The position numbers and the translations under genes were made by a program. Source: Gammaproteobacteria bacterium (GTDB taxonomy: Bacteria > Pseudomonadota > Gammaproteobacteria > SZUA-140). From it: DNA of 64,000 bases. The notes under the pieces were generated by a model. It did not search any database. It saw nothing but the letters and a program-made list of their open reading frames with translations, and was not told the origin of the DNA. This document shows positions 36,988 to 48,147 of the stretch, piece after piece (the stretch's first letter is position 1; every line of letters begins with the position of its first letter). The stretch spans positions 39,875-103,874 of the forward strand of contig JACREF010000013.1 in assembly GCA_016218365.1 (NCBI GenBank), in the 5' to 3' direction.

Positions 36988-38478
36988 ATGAGCGACGCCA
37001 GCCGGCAATTCGACCAGCTCGCCGCCCAGGGCTATAACCGTATCCCGGTGCTGCGCGAGGTGCTGGCCGATCTCGACACCCCGCTCAGCACCTACATGAA
37101 GCTGGCCGATGGCGCGTACAGCTATTGTTTCGAATCGGTGCAGGGTGGCGAAAAATGGGGCCGTTACTCGATCATCGGCCTGCCGTGCCGCGAGATCATC
37201 CGCATCCACGGTCAGCAGATCACGCGCAGTGTCGACGGAGAAACAGTCGAGACGCTGAGCAGCGAGGACCCGCTGGCGTGGGTCGCGACGCTGCATCAAA
37301 GATATCGGGTACCGGCGTTGCCGCAACTGCCGCGTTTCTCCGGCGGGCTGGTGGGGTATTTCGGCTACGACACCGTGCGCTATATCGAACCGCAGCTGGG
37401 ACCGTGTCCCAGGCCGGACCCGCTGGCCGCCCCTGACATCCTGTTGATGGTGTCGGAGGAGCTGGTGGTGTTCGACAACCTGCGCGGCAAACTGCTGCTG
37501 ATCGTGCATGCCGACCCGGCCCAGCCCAATGCCTTTGCACTGGCGCAGCGCCGTCTCGACAAGCTGGAGGCGCAACTCGATCGCCCATTGCACCGGCCGC
37601 ACCAGACCCGTTCATTGCGGGTGCATGAAGAGGACTTTGTCTCCGGTTTCACCCGCCAGGGTTTTGAACAGGCGGTGCAGCGCATCAAGGACTATATCGT
37701 CGACGGTGATGTCATGCAGGTGGTGTTGTCACAGCGCCTGACGGTGCCGTTCCGTTCCCGGCCGCTGGATCTGTACCGGGCGCTGCGCAGCCTGAACCCG
37801 TCACCGTATATGTACTATCTGGACCTTGGCGATTTTCACATCGTCGGCTCGTCGCCGGAGATCCTGGTGCGACTCGAAGATGGCGAGGTCACGGTACGGC
37901 CGATCGCCGGCACCCGGCCGCGCGGCGCCACGGCGGAGCAGGACAGACAGTTTGAGCGTGAGCTGCTGGCCGATCCGAAGGAGATCGCCGAACACCTGAT
38001 GCTGATCGATCTGGGACGCAATGACATCGGCCGCATTGCCCAGACCGGCAGCGTGCGCGTGACCGAAGAGATGGTCGTCGAACGCTATTCCCACGTCATG
38101 CATATCGTCTCCAATGTCGTCGGCACATTGCAACCCGGGCTGACAGCGCTGGATGTGCTGCGCGCCACCTTTCCAGCCGGCACCGTCAGCGGCGCGCCGA
38201 AGGTGCGGGCGCTGGAGATCATCGACGAGCTGGAGCCGGTCAAGCGCGGCGTCTATTCCGGCGCGGTCGGCTATCTGGCCTGGAACGGCAATATGGACAC
38301 CGCGATTGCGATCCGTACCGCGGTGATCAAGGACGGAATGCTGTATATCCAGGCCGGGGCCGGCATCGTCCACGATTCGCTGCCGGGCAACGAATGGGAC
38401 GAGACGATGAACAAGGGGCGGGCGGTGTTTCGCGCCGTAGCCATGGCTGAGGCCGGCCTGGATTCTGCCCATCGTTAA
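36988..38478 (+). CDS. trpE: Anthranilate synthase component I TrpE
   Basis: A 496-residue chorismate-utilising enzyme. Features include the N-terminal [19 protein letters not shown] region near the tryptophan-feedback site and the catalytic C-terminal domain motifs [41 protein letters not shown] and [14 protein letters not shown]. It is separated from its partner trpG by two kinase genes. No leader peptide or attenuator is seen, because gph abuts it. Confidence 0.96.
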   Translation: MSDASRQFDQLAAQGYNRIPVLREVLADLDTPLSTYMKLADGAYSYCFESVQGGEKWGRYSIIGLPCREIIRIHGQQITRSVDGETVETLSSEDPLAWVATLHQRYRVPALPQLPRFSGGLVGYFGYDTVRYIEPQLGPCPRPDPLAAPDILLMVSEELVVFDNLRGKLLLIVHADPAQPNAFALAQRRLDKLEAQLDRPLHRPHQTRSLRVHEEDFVSGFTRQGFEQAVQRIKDYIVDGDVMQVVLSQRLTVPFRSRPLDLYRALRSLNPSPYMYYLDLGDFHIVGSSPEILVRLEDGEVTVRPIAGTRPRGATAEQDRQFERELLADPKEIAEHLMLIDLGRNDIGRIAQTGSVRVTEEMVVERYSHVMHIVSNVVGTLQPGLTALDVLRATFPAGTVSGAPKVRALEIIDELEPVKRGVYSGAVGYLAWNGNMDTAIAIRTAVIKDGMLYIQAGAGIVHDSLPGNEWDETMNKGRAVFRAVAMAEAGLDSAHR

Positions 38479-38632
38479 CGTTCCTGCCGCAACACCCGGG
38501 TAATACCTTACGGCAGTGCTAGGAAATTGTACCCACTTCCGATGCTTAAATCTTTTGTCAGTATGTCAAGAACACGCCAGGGCTAGCCGCTACAGGGCCG
38601 GGTAACAGGCCCTAACCAGGATCGAAGGATCG

Positions 38633-40234
38633 ATGTCTGACAGGATGGTCAAAGGTGTTGCGCTGAAATGGATGATACCGCTGCTGCTGGCGGTAGTCGG
38701 CGTGCTGCAGGGCGCATTTATCCTGGTGAATAATTATCGTGAGGAGCGACAGCACCTCGTGGCCTATGGAGCCGGGGATCTTTCCCGGAGTCTGTTGTGG
38801 ATGCGCGGCGTCATCGAGCATTTTCAGCAGGAGGGTGATCTGTATGAGGTAAGAAAGCTGGTCAGGGATGTCGCGACTGACGATGCAATACTGCTACTGG
38901 TCGTTGTCGATGACAGTTCACAGATTCAGGTGTCCATCCACCAGGAAGATGAGGCGGAACCGCTGTCCGAGGCGGTCGCCGAGATCGGGCGGCTGACCGC
39001 CGGCGACGCGCAGCGGATCCTGTCAACGGTACAGCAGGTGCAACAGACCCTGCACCCACAGATCCTCTTTCAGCAGGACAGCGCGGTGTTGTTTGCCGTC
39101 TCTCCGTTACAGCTGACCCCGGACAGCAATGCCCATAGTCATGTCGGCGCGCTGGTGGCGGTACGCGATCTGAGCCGCGCCCTCAACGGTTCCTGGATCG
39201 AGGCAGTAAGAAATAGCGCCTGGATCCTGATAATCACCCTGGTCGCCGCAGTAGCCATTGGCGTGGTCCTGCATCGGGTGCTGACGCGTCGCATCTATTG
39301 GCTGATGGATGTCGTCGAGCGTTTTGGCGCCGGGGACCACTCGGTCAGGACCGGGGTCAAGGGCGACGATGAGTTTGGCAGGTTGTGCCAGACCCTGGAT
39401 GCCGTTGCCGATGAGATTGACAAGAACGACAAGGTGATCGCCCAGATCAACACCAACCTGGAGATCCAGATACAGCAGCGTACCGAGTTGTTGATGGCGG
39501 AGAAACAGGCCGCCGAACACGCCAGCGCGGTGAAGACCCGTTTTTTGTCCAATACCAGCCATGAGCTGCGCACACCGTTGAATGCCATCGTTGGCTTTGG
39601 CCAGTTGCTGAAGATGGATGCCGGCCAGTTCAATGCCGACCACCAGGAATATATCCATGAGATCCTGAAGGCCGGGCATCATCTGCAGTATCTGGTCAAC
39701 GAGATCCTGGATCTGGCCCAGATCGAGTCCGGCAGTCTGAGGATCGAGCTGCATCCGGTGCAGTGTGGCGGCGTGGTCAACGAGGTCATTGGCATGATGG
39801 ACGCGCTGATCGCGCAGCGCGCCATCACGCTGCAATTGGCTCAGGGGACATGGCTGACGGCGCCGGTCCTGGCCGATCCGGTGCGACTCAAACAGGTGCT
39901 GCTCAATCTGTTATCCAATGCGATCAAATACAATCACGACGGCGGTCGTATCGAGATCGGCGGTCAGATCCGTGACGGGCGCGTGGTGATCAGTGTCTTT
40001 AATACCGGGCCGGGTATCGCCCCCGCCCAGCTCAACCAGCTGTTTATGTTGTTTGAGCGTGCCGGTGCCGACCCGCGTACCGAAGGTGCGGGGGTCGGAC
40101 TGGCCTTGACCAGGGAGCTGGTGCACAAGATGCATGGTGAGATCCATGTGACCAGCGAGGTCGGCCGTAGCGCAACCTTTACTGTGATCCTGGAGCTGGC
40201 CGATCAGGCCTTGCCGGACGGCAAGGTACACTGA
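38633..40234 (+). CDS. Membrane sensor histidine kinase with HAMP domain
   Basis: A 533-residue kinase. It has two membrane helices (about 13-33 and 196-218) flanking a periplasmic sensor of unknown type, then HAMP (219-270), a coiled segment, HisKA with His310 (SNTSHELRTPLNAIVGFG), and an ATPase domain with NLLSNAIKYN, GPGIAP and GAGVGLAL. GAAGGATCG precedes the ATG. No receiver domain is fused; a partner regulator is not adjacent, but the next, convergent gene is a hybrid kinase. It occupies the trpE-trpG interval. Confidence 0.9.
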   Translation: MSDRMVKGVALKWMIPLLLAVVGVLQGAFILVNNYREERQHLVAYGAGDLSRSLLWMRGVIEHFQQEGDLYEVRKLVRDVATDDAILLLVVVDDSSQIQVSIHQEDEAEPLSEAVAEIGRLTAGDAQRILSTVQQVQQTLHPQILFQQDSAVLFAVSPLQLTPDSNAHSHVGALVAVRDLSRALNGSWIEAVRNSAWILIITLVAAVAIGVVLHRVLTRRIYWLMDVVERFGAGDHSVRTGVKGDDEFGRLCQTLDAVADEIDKNDKVIAQINTNLEIQIQQRTELLMAEKQAAEHASAVKTRFLSNTSHELRTPLNAIVGFGQLLKMDAGQFNADHQEYIHEILKAGHHLQYLVNEILDLAQIESGSLRIELHPVQCGGVVNEVIGMMDALIAQRAITLQLAQGTWLTAPVLADPVRLKQVLLNLLSNAIKYNHDGGRIEIGGQIRDGRVVISVFNTGPGIAPAQLNQLFMLFERAGADPRTEGAGVGLALTRELVHKMHGEIHVTSEVGRSATFTVILELADQALPDGKVH

Positions 40235-40255
40235 GCCTGTTTGAGATTGCCCAGC

Positions 40256-43200
40256 TTACTGGGCCGTACCCGCGGCGACCTGCAGCTGCTCGCTGACGAC
40301 CTTTAGCAGATGTTCCACCTCCACCGGCTTGGTCAGATAGACGGCGAAGCCGGCCTGCAAGCCGCGTTCGATGTCGCCGGGCAGGGCGTTGGCAGTCAAG
40401 GCAATGACCGGGATCGCTGCCAGTCGGCTGTTGTCGCGCAGCCTCTCCAGTACCTGATAGCCGTCCAGGCCGGGCATGTTGATGTCGAGCAGGATCAGAT
40501 CCGGCTGATGGCGTTGCGCCAGTTCGATGCCTGCCACAGGGTCATGGGTATTGATCAGCTGGACGCCGGGCAGCCGTTTGAGGATGCGGGCGACCAACTT
40601 CAGATTGGCCGGGTTATCCTCGATATGCAATACCGTCGAGCTGAAGGTCTGCGCATCAGGGGGTGGCGGCAGGAGGCGGGCCTGCAGCGGCAGCTCGACC
40701 CAGAACGTCGAGCCCGCGCCGGGGGGGCTGTCGACGCCGGCCGCGCCACCCATCATCTCGATCAGCCGGCGCGTGATGGCAAGACCGATGCCGGTGCCCT
40801 GGATCGTGGTGGTGCCGGCATTGAGCCGGCTGAAGGTCTTGAACAACAAACCGATCATGTCGGCGGGGATGCCGGGGCCGGTGTCAGTGACCGCAATGCG
40901 CACGCTCCCGGATTCAGCGTGTGAGGTACTGACCCGGACCTCGCCGCCTTCACGATTATATTTGATCGCATTGGACAGCAGATTGATCAGCACCTGTTTG
41001 AGGCGTAGCCGGTCGGCGTGGACAACGGGTATTGCATCATCCGGCTGGAAATGCAGGCTGATACCACGGCTGCGCGCCAGCGGCGTTGTCAGCGCCAGGC
41101 ATTCGCTGATCAGCGCCGGCAATAACACCGGCTCGAGGGATATGTCCATATGGCCGGACTCGATCTTTGACAGGTCCAGGACGTCGTTGATCAGCTCCAG
41201 CAGATGATGGCCTGCGGTCATGATCTCGCGGACGAAATCCTGGCCCTCCGCGGGCAATGTCAGGCTGCTCTCCAGCAGCTGGGCAAAGCCAAGGATCGCG
41301 TTCATCGGCGTGCGCAGCTCGTGGCTCATTCGCGACAGGAACTCTGTCTTGGCGGCGTTGGCGGCGTCGGCATCGGTCAGGGCGGTCCTCAGTTGCTCTT
41401 CGGCCCGCTTGCGTTCGGTGATATCCTGGGCGACACCGAGATAATAATTGATCCTGCCATCCTGATCGATGACCGGAAAGCCGCGGTTCCAGACCCAATG
41501 TACCGAGCCATCCGGCTGGATGATCCGACACTCTTGATCAAAGGGCAGGCCACGTTTCATGACCTCAAGGTCGGCAAGTATCCGTGCGCGATCATCCGGA
41601 TGGATGGCGTCGATGAAAGAACGCGGATTGTCGTACAGGCTTTGCTGGCTGCGTCCCCACACCCGTTGATAACCGGGGCTGATATAGATCATCTGGCTGA
41701 TATTGACATCGGCGATCCAGAACACCTCGTGAATGACCTCGGTGATCTGGCGGAAGCGCTCCTCGGACCGTTGCAATTCGGCGGTGCGCTCTGCGACACG
41801 TTGCTCCAGCGCGGTATTCAGGCTGCGGATCTGCTCCTCGGCCTGTTTGTGTGCGGTGATGTCGACATGGGAACCGCTGAGGCGTACCGGTTTGCCAAGG
41901 TCAAATTCAAGCTGGCCCTGCGCCTGGATACAGCGATAGGAGCCGTCCTTGTGTCGGAGGCGAAATTCAATCTTGTACTCCGGCCAAGGCGATGTCAGCG
42001 ACCTGTTTAGCCCCTGCAGCGTGGCCTCCCGGTCGTCAGGATGGAGGCGATCCGCCCAGGTCTGGTAGCAGTTTTCAAGCTCAGCGTCGGCATAGCCGAG
42101 CTGCGCCTTCCATTCCGGCGAGTAATAGACGGCGTTGGTCGTGAGGTCCCAGTCCCACAGCCCGACGCCACCGGCCCGCACGGCGTGTGCGAGCCGTTTC
42201 GAGGCATCAAGCAGCTGTTGCTGGGTTTGTTTGGCCGCTACCCTGGCGCGCAGATTGTCGATGCCGTATGCCAGGTCCTCGGCAACATCCTGCAGCATCC
42301 GCACCTCGTCAGCATCAAAACTGTTGGGCTGGGCAGCATAGATGTTCAGCGCGCCCAGCACCTGTCCCGAGACCGTCAGCGGCAGCGCGATCGATGAACG
42401 ATAACCGTGTTCGAGCGCGGCATCGCGCCACGGTGCCATCTTCGGATCATCGACAATATCCTGGACGATGACGACCTCACCACGGCGGACGGCGGTGCCG
42501 GTCGGGCCGTCGCCGCGCGGGTTGTCGGCCCAGCTGATGTTTGATTTGAACAGGTAGCCGGCATCAAAACCCGCATGCGCAACCGGCTGGACGGATTTCT
42601 GATTATCATCGAGGGCATAACCCACCCATGCCAGTCGATAACCGTTACCTTCAGTGCAGATCCGGCATACGGTGTCCAGCAGCCGCTGTTCGTCATCGGA
42701 GTGCGTCATCGCCTGGTTGATCGCGCTATGTAGGGCCAGCATCCGGTTCTGCTTCCTGATCCGCAGTTCATCACGGTGCCGGCGGCGCATCGTAAGGATG
42801 ATGAGGGCGGTTGCGCCCAGGCCAATAACGGCGATGGCGATGATCTCGGCGTCGATCGCGCCCGGCAGTGTTAGCGGTGATGCCGGCACAAAGGCATAGC
42901 GCAGCAGCTGCTGACCGATGGCGATGTCCCGGAACTGGGTCTGAGGGATGGCACGGGCCTGGTCCAGGCTAAGCGTCGACAAGGGCGTGCCCAAGGTATT
43001 GCCGGCGCGTGAGACATGGACATAGACCGGCAGGGCGCCGCCATCCGATGAACCGTAGATCAGCACATGCTGGCCAGTAACGCGGGTATTTTTATGCAGC
43101 GTCTGTTCAATATCATCACCGATGTCATACACACCGACGGTAAAACCTGTCAGGGCCTGCCGGCGTTCGCGGGCGGAGGCGAGCCTGCGGCTGTCCATGG

Positions 43201-43816
43201 AGTAGATCGGGATGAAGACAAGATAGCCATAGCGGTCGCGCTGTCCCTGGAGCAGATGCAGAGGCCCCGTCGCCTGGGGCAGGCCGGTGTCGGCCGCCCG
43301 CTGCAAGGCGTGGTTGCGCTGCGGTTCGCTGCCGAGATCCAGGCCGTAAACCTGTTCGTTGCCATGCTGTGGCCAGACATACGTCACCGGAAAAAAGTCA
43401 TCCCTGGCGTCTGAGACCGGCGCCGGGCCCGGCATGTCCTTGATGGTCGTGTGATGGCGCAGCTCGTATACGCGGCGTTGCTGCCCGGATACCCGGGGCG
43501 CCCATTCCAGCGCCCGGGCGCTGGGGCTTAACGAGCGTGGCAGAGATACGAATCGTTCAAATTCTTCCCGGGTAACAGACTCCGAGGCAGCGAACAATGC
43601 ATTGATGTCCTGCTGGCCAGTCAGCCGGATGGCGTTCAGCTTGGCGATGAATGAGGCGCGATCCTGGGTCGTTTCACTATAGTGCTGGATCTTCCGCTCC
43701 AGTTTCTGTTGCAGCAATACATTACACAGGGCCAGGGTCAGGGTCAGGCCCAGGAGACCGATCAGCAGCGGCAGCGCAGTGGGTTCCGAGGGTGGCTTAT
43801 TGCGGGTGTCGGTCAT
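40256..43816 (-). CDS. Hybrid histidine kinase: CHASE-GAF-PAS-PAS-HK-REC
   Basis: A 1186-residue sensor. It has membrane helices at about 14-35 and 322-343 with a CHASE-type periplasmic domain between, a GAF domain (about 365-525), two PAS/PAC modules (about 540-660 and 685-805), HisKA with His832 (SRMSHELRTPMNAILGFA), an ATPase domain (NLLSNAIKYN, GTGIGLAI) and a C-terminal receiver with phosphoacceptor Asp in LILLDINMPGLDGYQ (about 1115). It is convergent with the preceding kinase. The input signal is unknown. Confidence 0.92.
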   Translation of the reverse strand: MTDTRNKPPSEPTALPLLIGLLGLTLTLALCNVLLQQKLERKIQHYSETTQDRASFIAKLNAIRLTGQQDINALFAASESVTREEFERFVSLPRSLSPSARALEWAPRVSGQQRRVYELRHHTTIKDMPGPAPVSDARDDFFPVTYVWPQHGNEQVYGLDLGSEPQRNHALQRAADTGLPQATGPLHLLQGQRDRYGYLVFIPIYSMDSRRLASARERRQALTGFTVGVYDIGDDIEQTLHKNTRVTGQHVLIYGSSDGGALPVYVHVSRAGNTLGTPLSTLSLDQARAIPQTQFRDIAIGQQLLRYAFVPASPLTLPGAIDAEIIAIAVIGLGATALIILTMRRRHRDELRIRKQNRMLALHSAINQAMTHSDDEQRLLDTVCRICTEGNGYRLAWVGYALDDNQKSVQPVAHAGFDAGYLFKSNISWADNPRGDGPTGTAVRRGEVVIVQDIVDDPKMAPWRDAALEHGYRSSIALPLTVSGQVLGALNIYAAQPNSFDADEVRMLQDVAEDLAYGIDNLRARVAAKQTQQQLLDASKRLAHAVRAGGVGLWDWDLTTNAVYYSPEWKAQLGYADAELENCYQTWADRLHPDDREATLQGLNRSLTSPWPEYKIEFRLRHKDGSYRCIQAQGQLEFDLGKPVRLSGSHVDITAHKQAEEQIRSLNTALEQRVAERTAELQRSEERFRQITEVIHEVFWIADVNISQMIYISPGYQRVWGRSQQSLYDNPRSFIDAIHPDDRARILADLEVMKRGLPFDQECRIIQPDGSVHWVWNRGFPVIDQDGRINYYLGVAQDITERKRAEEQLRTALTDADAANAAKTEFLSRMSHELRTPMNAILGFAQLLESSLTLPAEGQDFVREIMTAGHHLLELINDVLDLSKIESGHMDISLEPVLLPALISECLALTTPLARSRGISLHFQPDDAIPVVHADRLRLKQVLINLLSNAIKYNREGGEVRVSTSHAESGSVRIAVTDTGPGIPADMIGLLFKTFSRLNAGTTTIQGTGIGLAITRRLIEMMGGAAGVDSPPGAGSTFWVELPLQARLLPPPPDAQTFSSTVLHIEDNPANLKLVARILKRLPGVQLINTHDPVAGIELAQRHQPDLILLDINMPGLDGYQVLERLRDNSRLAAIPVIALTANALPGDIERGLQAGFAVYLTKPVEVEHLLKVVSEQLQVAAGTAQ

Positions 43817-44212
43817 CGGGGAGCCGGTGCATAGCTGGAGGTTATGGGGCGGTTGTCATCGATGGCAAGGGCTCATTCGCGGTCATCAATGGATAGCGGT
43901 GCCCGGCATATCTGCTAACCAGCTGGCTTATTGTCAAGGTGTGATGAGTGCCGGATCACGGTACGATGTTAGCGGTGTTTCGGGACGCGCAACGGTACGG
44001 TCAGAACCGGGATCAGAACTTGATGGCTGGGTCGACGGGAAGGCATGGCCTACCTCCGTGTAAGTGATTAATCCTTTCGCTACTTCTAATTGCCGCCTGA
44101 CATGTGCAGAATAACACGTTCTTGATACGGTTTCCTCGGCAGGGTCTCCTCAGGGTGCGGGCCGGATGCCGCGGTGCATAAAAACCATTACTACACAAGG
44201 GATATCAGCCGC
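43817..44212. other. Intergenic region before trpG
   Basis: There are 396 bases between the hybrid kinase start and trpG. No gene, repeat family or clear terminator is recognised. It must contain the promoter for the kinase gene and one for trpGDC, but no convincing -35/-10 pair was singled out. Confidence 0.5.
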
Positions 44213-44800
44213 ATGTTGCTGATGATCGACAACTACGATTCCTTCACCTATAACCTGGTGCAGTATTTTGGCGAGCTGGGTGCCGAGGTCCGCGTCTACC
44301 GCAATGACCAGATCACCGTGCGGCAGATCGAGCAGCTTGCGCCAGACCAGCTGGTGATCTCGCCCGGGCCGTGCAACCCGGACAAGGCCGGGGTGTCGCT
44401 GGCGGCGATCCGCCATTTCACCGGCCGGATGCCGATCCTCGGCGTGTGTCTGGGTCACCAGAGCATCGGTCAGGCCTTTGGTGGCCGGATCGTCCATGCC
44501 CGGCAGATCATGCATGGCAAGACCTCGCTGATCCATCATCACGGCAATGGCGTGTTCCGTGGCCTGCCGAACCCGCTGCAGGCCACGCGTTATCATTCAC
44601 TGGTCATCGAGCCGGCAACGTTGCCGGACTGTCTCGAGGTCACGGCCTGGACCGTGCGTGATGATGGTCAACAGGACGAGATCATGGGGGTGCGCCACCG
44701 TGACTACAATATCGAAGGGGTGCAGTTTCATCCCGAATCGATATTGACCGAACACGGTCATGCCATGTTGCGTAATTTCCTGGCCCGGAGCGGAGGCTGA
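44213..44800 (+). CDS. trpG: Anthranilate synthase glutaminase TrpG/PabA
   Basis: A 195-residue class I amidotransferase with [22 protein letters not shown], nucleophile Cys79 ([18 protein letters not shown]) and His/Glu in [13 protein letters not shown]. It feeds ammonia to TrpE and perhaps also to PabB. ATG 44213 matches the usual family start. trpD follows after a single base with a GGAGG site inside the trpG end. Confidence 0.95.
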   Translation: MLLMIDNYDSFTYNLVQYFGELGAEVRVYRNDQITVRQIEQLAPDQLVISPGPCNPDKAGVSLAAIRHFTGRMPILGVCLGHQSIGQAFGGRIVHARQIMHGKTSLIHHHGNGVFRGLPNPLQATRYHSLVIEPATLPDCLEVTAWTVRDDGQQDEIMGVRHRDYNIEGVQFHPESILTEHGHAMLRNFLARSGG

Positions 44801-44801
44801 T

Positions 44802-45818
44802 ATGGACATGCAATCGGCGCTGCGCGCCGTGACCGAGCGCCACGACCTGACGGTGGAGCAGATGACGGCGGTGATGCGGCTGATGATGGGCGGCGCGGCG
44901 ACACCGGCGCAGATCGGCGGCTTCCTGATTGGCCTGCGGATGAAGGGCGAGACCGTCGACGAGATCACGGCGGCGGCCGCGGTGATGCGGGAGTTGGCGG
45001 TGCGGGTCGAGGTGCAGGGCCCGCATCTGGTCGACACCTGCGGCACCGGTGGTGATGGTGCCAGCACCTTCAACATCTCGACCACCAGCGCCTTCGTCGT
45101 CGCGGCCGCCGGCGGCCGGGTGGCCAAACACGGCAACCGCTCGATCTCCAGCAAGTCCGGCAGTGCCGATGTGCTGGAGGCGGCTGGCGCCCGGCTCGAT
45201 CTGACACCGCAGCAGGTGGCACGCTGCATCGACACGGTGGGTGTCGGTTTCATGTTCGCGCCGCAGCATCACGGGGCGATGAAACATGCGATCGGCCCGC
45301 GCCGCGAGATGGGGGTGCGCACGGTGTTCAACGTGCTGGGGCCGTTGACCAATCCGGCCGGGGCACCGAACCAGGTGCTCGGGGTCTATGCCGCGCACTG
45401 GCTGGAGCCGCTGGCGCAGGTGCTGCAGCGGCTCGGCAGCCGCCATGTGCTGGTGGTCCATGCCGACGACGGCATGGACGAGATCAGTATTGCCGGTGCC
45501 ACCCAGGTTGCTGAGTTGAAGGATGGCCAGATACGACGTTATCAGCTGACGCCGGAACAGTTCGGCATCACCCGCGGCGACAGTGCCCGGCTGGCGGTAC
45601 AGGGCGCGACCGAGAGCCTGGCGCTGATGAACAGCGTGCTCGATGGTGTGCCAGGTCCGGCGCAGGATATCGTGGTGCTGAATGCCGCGGCGGCCTTGTA
45701 TGTCGCGGCGGTGTGTGACAGTCTCGCGGCTGGCATCATGCGGGCGCGTCAGGCGATCGCCAGCGGCGCGGCGCGCGCCCGCCGTGATGCCTTTGTCGAC
45801 TTCACCCGTCACTGCTGA
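44802..45818 (+). CDS. trpD: Anthranilate phosphoribosyltransferase TrpD
   Basis: A 338-residue enzyme joining anthranilate and PRPP. It has the PRPP loop [17 protein letters not shown], then [19 protein letters not shown] and [11 protein letters not shown]. An adjacent GGAGG ribosome site sets ATG 44802. It belongs to trpGDC. Confidence 0.96.
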   Translation: MDMQSALRAVTERHDLTVEQMTAVMRLMMGGAATPAQIGGFLIGLRMKGETVDEITAAAAVMRELAVRVEVQGPHLVDTCGTGGDGASTFNISTTSAFVVAAAGGRVAKHGNRSISSKSGSADVLEAAGARLDLTPQQVARCIDTVGVGFMFAPQHHGAMKHAIGPRREMGVRTVFNVLGPLTNPAGAPNQVLGVYAAHWLEPLAQVLQRLGSRHVLVVHADDGMDEISIAGATQVAELKDGQIRRYQLTPEQFGITRGDSARLAVQGATESLALMNSVLDGVPGPAQDIVVLNAAAALYVAAVCDSLAAGIMRARQAIASGAARARRDAFVDFTRHC

Positions 45819-45838
45819 TGATCGGGGCGGGATCTGAG

Positions 45839-46639
45839 ATGAATCAACCGGACATCCTGCAGACCATCCTGCAGCGCAAGGCGCAGGAGGTCGTTGAACG
45901 TGATCACACGCTGGGCCTGCATCAATTGATCGAGCAGTGCCGTCACATGCCATCACCACGCGGCTTTGTCACGGCGATCGAGGTGAAGCTGGTCGCGCAG
46001 CGCCCGGCAGTGATTGCCGAGATCAAGAAGGCCTCGCCGAGTAAGGGTGTGCTGCGTGCCGACTTTCGTCCGGCCGATATCGCCCGCAGCTACCAGCAAC
46101 ATGGCGCGGCCTGTCTGTCGGTGCTGACCGACCGGGATTTTTTTCAGGGCGCCGAGGAATATCTGCAGCAGGCGCGGGCGGCGTGCGCGCTGCCGGTATT
46201 GCGCAAGGATTTCATCATCGATCCGTATCAGGTCTATGAGGCGCGGGCCATCGGCGCCGATTGCATCCTGCTGATCGTCGCCGCGCTCGATGATGTATTG
46301 ATGCTGGAGCTGGCGCAGCTGGCTGGCGAGCTGGGCATGGATGTGCTGGTTGAGGTCCATGATGGCGCGGAGCTGGCGCGGGCGTTGCGGCTGCCGGTGC
46401 GGCTGATCGGCATCAACAACCGCAACCTGCGCAGCTTCGAGACCGACCTGGCCACGACACTCGATCTGCTTGCCGATATCCCGGCGGATCGCATCGTCGT
46501 CACCGAGAGCGGCATCCTGACGCGGGACGATATAGCATTGATGCGCGAGCATGCCGTCAACGTCTTTCTTGTCGGCGAGGCCTTTATGCGCGCGCCCGAT
46601 CCCGGCGCCGCGCTGGATGCGTTGTTCGCTACGCAATAG
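45839..46639 (+). CDS. trpC: Indole-3-glycerol phosphate synthase TrpC
   Basis: A 266-residue monofunctional TIM-barrel enzyme, not fused to TrpF. Visible are [16 protein letters not shown] with the catalytic Lys, [33 protein letters not shown] and [19 protein letters not shown] 45839 is preferred; ATG 45818 overlaps the trpD stop and adds seven residues. It ends the trpGDC operon. Confidence 0.95.
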   Translation: MNQPDILQTILQRKAQEVVERDHTLGLHQLIEQCRHMPSPRGFVTAIEVKLVAQRPAVIAEIKKASPSKGVLRADFRPADIARSYQQHGAACLSVLTDRDFFQGAEEYLQQARAACALPVLRKDFIIDPYQVYEARAIGADCILLIVAALDDVLMLELAQLAGELGMDVLVEVHDGAELARALRLPVRLIGINNRNLRSFETDLATTLDLLADIPADRIVVTESGILTRDDIALMREHAVNVFLVGEAFMRAPDPGAALDALFATQ

Positions 46640-46674
46640 TTATGTAGGTCCCGCTGTCCTGCGATCAGGCTGAG

Positions 46675-46707
46675 CATGGGCGCTGCGCCATGTTCTGTCT
46701 GTTTTTT
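46675..46707 (+). terminator. Probable terminator of trpGDC
   Basis: CATGG and CCATG arms with an inner CGC/GCG pairing (46675-46692, one bulged base) are followed by TTCTGTCTGTTTTTT, 36 bases after trpC. Confidence 0.65.
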
Positions 46708-46813
46708 ATCCAGGGCTGATCAAGTGACGGGGCCTGCGGTCGATACACAAAAGACTGTTTCCAAACCGTGCCGGGCGCTGGCAGCTGCGGCAACCACACT
46801 CAGGAGAGTTTTG

Positions 46814-48052
46814 ATGATGAAGAACAGGATATTGCAGCTTGCGATCGCCACCGCCACCGTGCTGAGCGTACAGCCCTTGCAGGCCATGCCGTTTTTCTCG
46901 CCCGATCCGCGCTCGTTTGCGATGGGCGGCGTCGGTGTTGCATCGGCGACCCAGTCCAATGCCAGCTTCTTCAATCCGGCGTTGCTGGCCGCGCAGCGCG
47001 AAGAAGAGGATTTTGCCCTGGAATTGCCGATCGTCAGCCTGACGGCGGCCGACCCCGATGACCTGATCACGGCGATCGATGATTTCTCGGCGGGAGATTT
47101 TGTCACGGCATTCGATACTGCAATGACCACGTTCAGAAACCTGCCTGATCAGACAAACAAGGATGCGCTGGTCGCCGCTGGGAACAATCTGGTTGCCGGG
47201 TTGCAGTCATTGTCTAGCAAGCAAGTGACGGTAATGGCGGATGCCAGTGTTGTCATCAGTATCCCGAGTCGCAAATTCGGCACCGCGCTGTATGCCAATG
47301 GCTGGGGTGTGGTCGGTGCGTCGGCGGTGATGGATACCGCCGACTTGAGCAATACCCTGACGATTATCAATAATGCTACGGTGGGCAATGCCGGCTCGAT
47401 TCCGGCTACTGCACCTACTGTCGCAACGACGGTTAATGTCCGCTCAGCTGTCGTCGCCGAGGCCGGGATCTCGATGGGACGCAATTTCACCATCGCTGGC
47501 CGCGAGGTTGCGCTCGGCATCACGCCGAAATATATGAAATTGCGGATGTATGACCAGTCTTTCGCTGGTGGTACGCTGGGCAATGTGGCACTTGATTCAA
47601 CAACCAGTGAAACCACCGACAGCGCCGTCAATGCCGACCTCGGCGCCGCGATGGCCTCCGGCAACTGGCGCTATGGCCTGGTGGTCAAGAACCTGGTGCC
47701 GCAGGACTTTACCACTACGCTGGGCAACACGATCTCGCTGAACACCCAGCTGCGCGGCGGGATCTCGTATCAGAACGAATGGGTGACGCTCGCCAGCGAT
47801 GTCGACCTGCTGGAAAATGACCCGGTCGGTGTCGAGCCGTCGTCGCAGTATGCCGCAGTGGGCGCCGAGTTCGATGTCTTCGATACCTTGCAGTTGCGTG
47901 CTGGCTATCGCAGCAATATCAGCAACACTGATGACAGCCAGGTGACCGCCGGTTTCGGCCTGTCGCCGTTTGGCCTGCATATCGATGTCGCAGGCTCGAA
48001 GGGGTCGGGCAACAACTACGGCGTCGCGCTGCAGCTGGGGCTGGCGTTCTGA
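46814..48052 (+). CDS. TraF-like outer-membrane beta-barrel protein (TraF_2/FadL-like)
   Basis: A 412-residue exported protein with a signal ending LQPLQA, then MPFFSPDPRSFAMGGVGVASA. The latter is typical of the family often auto-named conjugal transfer protein TraF and of FadL/OmpP1-like barrels. It ends in a beta strand with terminal Phe (GVALQLGLAF), fitting an outer-membrane barrel. There are no conjugation genes nearby, so that name is misleading. An AGGAGAG site precedes ATG 46814. The role is unknown. Confidence 0.75.
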   Translation: MMKNRILQLAIATATVLSVQPLQAMPFFSPDPRSFAMGGVGVASATQSNASFFNPALLAAQREEEDFALELPIVSLTAADPDDLITAIDDFSAGDFVTAFDTAMTTFRNLPDQTNKDALVAAGNNLVAGLQSLSSKQVTVMADASVVISIPSRKFGTALYANGWGVVGASAVMDTADLSNTLTIINNATVGNAGSIPATAPTVATTVNVRSAVVAEAGISMGRNFTIAGREVALGITPKYMKLRMYDQSFAGGTLGNVALDSTTSETTDSAVNADLGAAMASGNWRYGLVVKNLVPQDFTTTLGNTISLNTQLRGGISYQNEWVTLASDVDLLENDPVGVEPSSQYAAVGAEFDVFDTLQLRAGYRSNISNTDDSQVTAGFGLSPFGLHIDVAGSKGSGNNYGVALQLGLAF

Positions 48053-48147
48053 TCGGGGCCTCTCCCTTCCATACATGGGGAGCATCGAAAAACTCAGGAC
48101 GAACGGGGGAGGCAGCCATACAAGCTGTGTCAGCTTTATCCCCCGCA

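Noticed and set aside
36967..37000. Tryptophan attenuator before trpE
   Set aside because: Only ten bases separate gph and trpE, leaving no room for a leader peptide or alternative hairpins.
38479..38632. Possible c-di-GMP or other riboswitch upstream of the kinase gene
   Set aside because: There is a hairpin AGGGCC...GGCCCT, but the conserved core of the GEMM or other known classes was not found.
46814..48052. Conjugation gene traF as a sign of a mobile island
   Set aside because: The protein is a FadL-like barrel and no other transfer genes are present; the name is an annotation habit.
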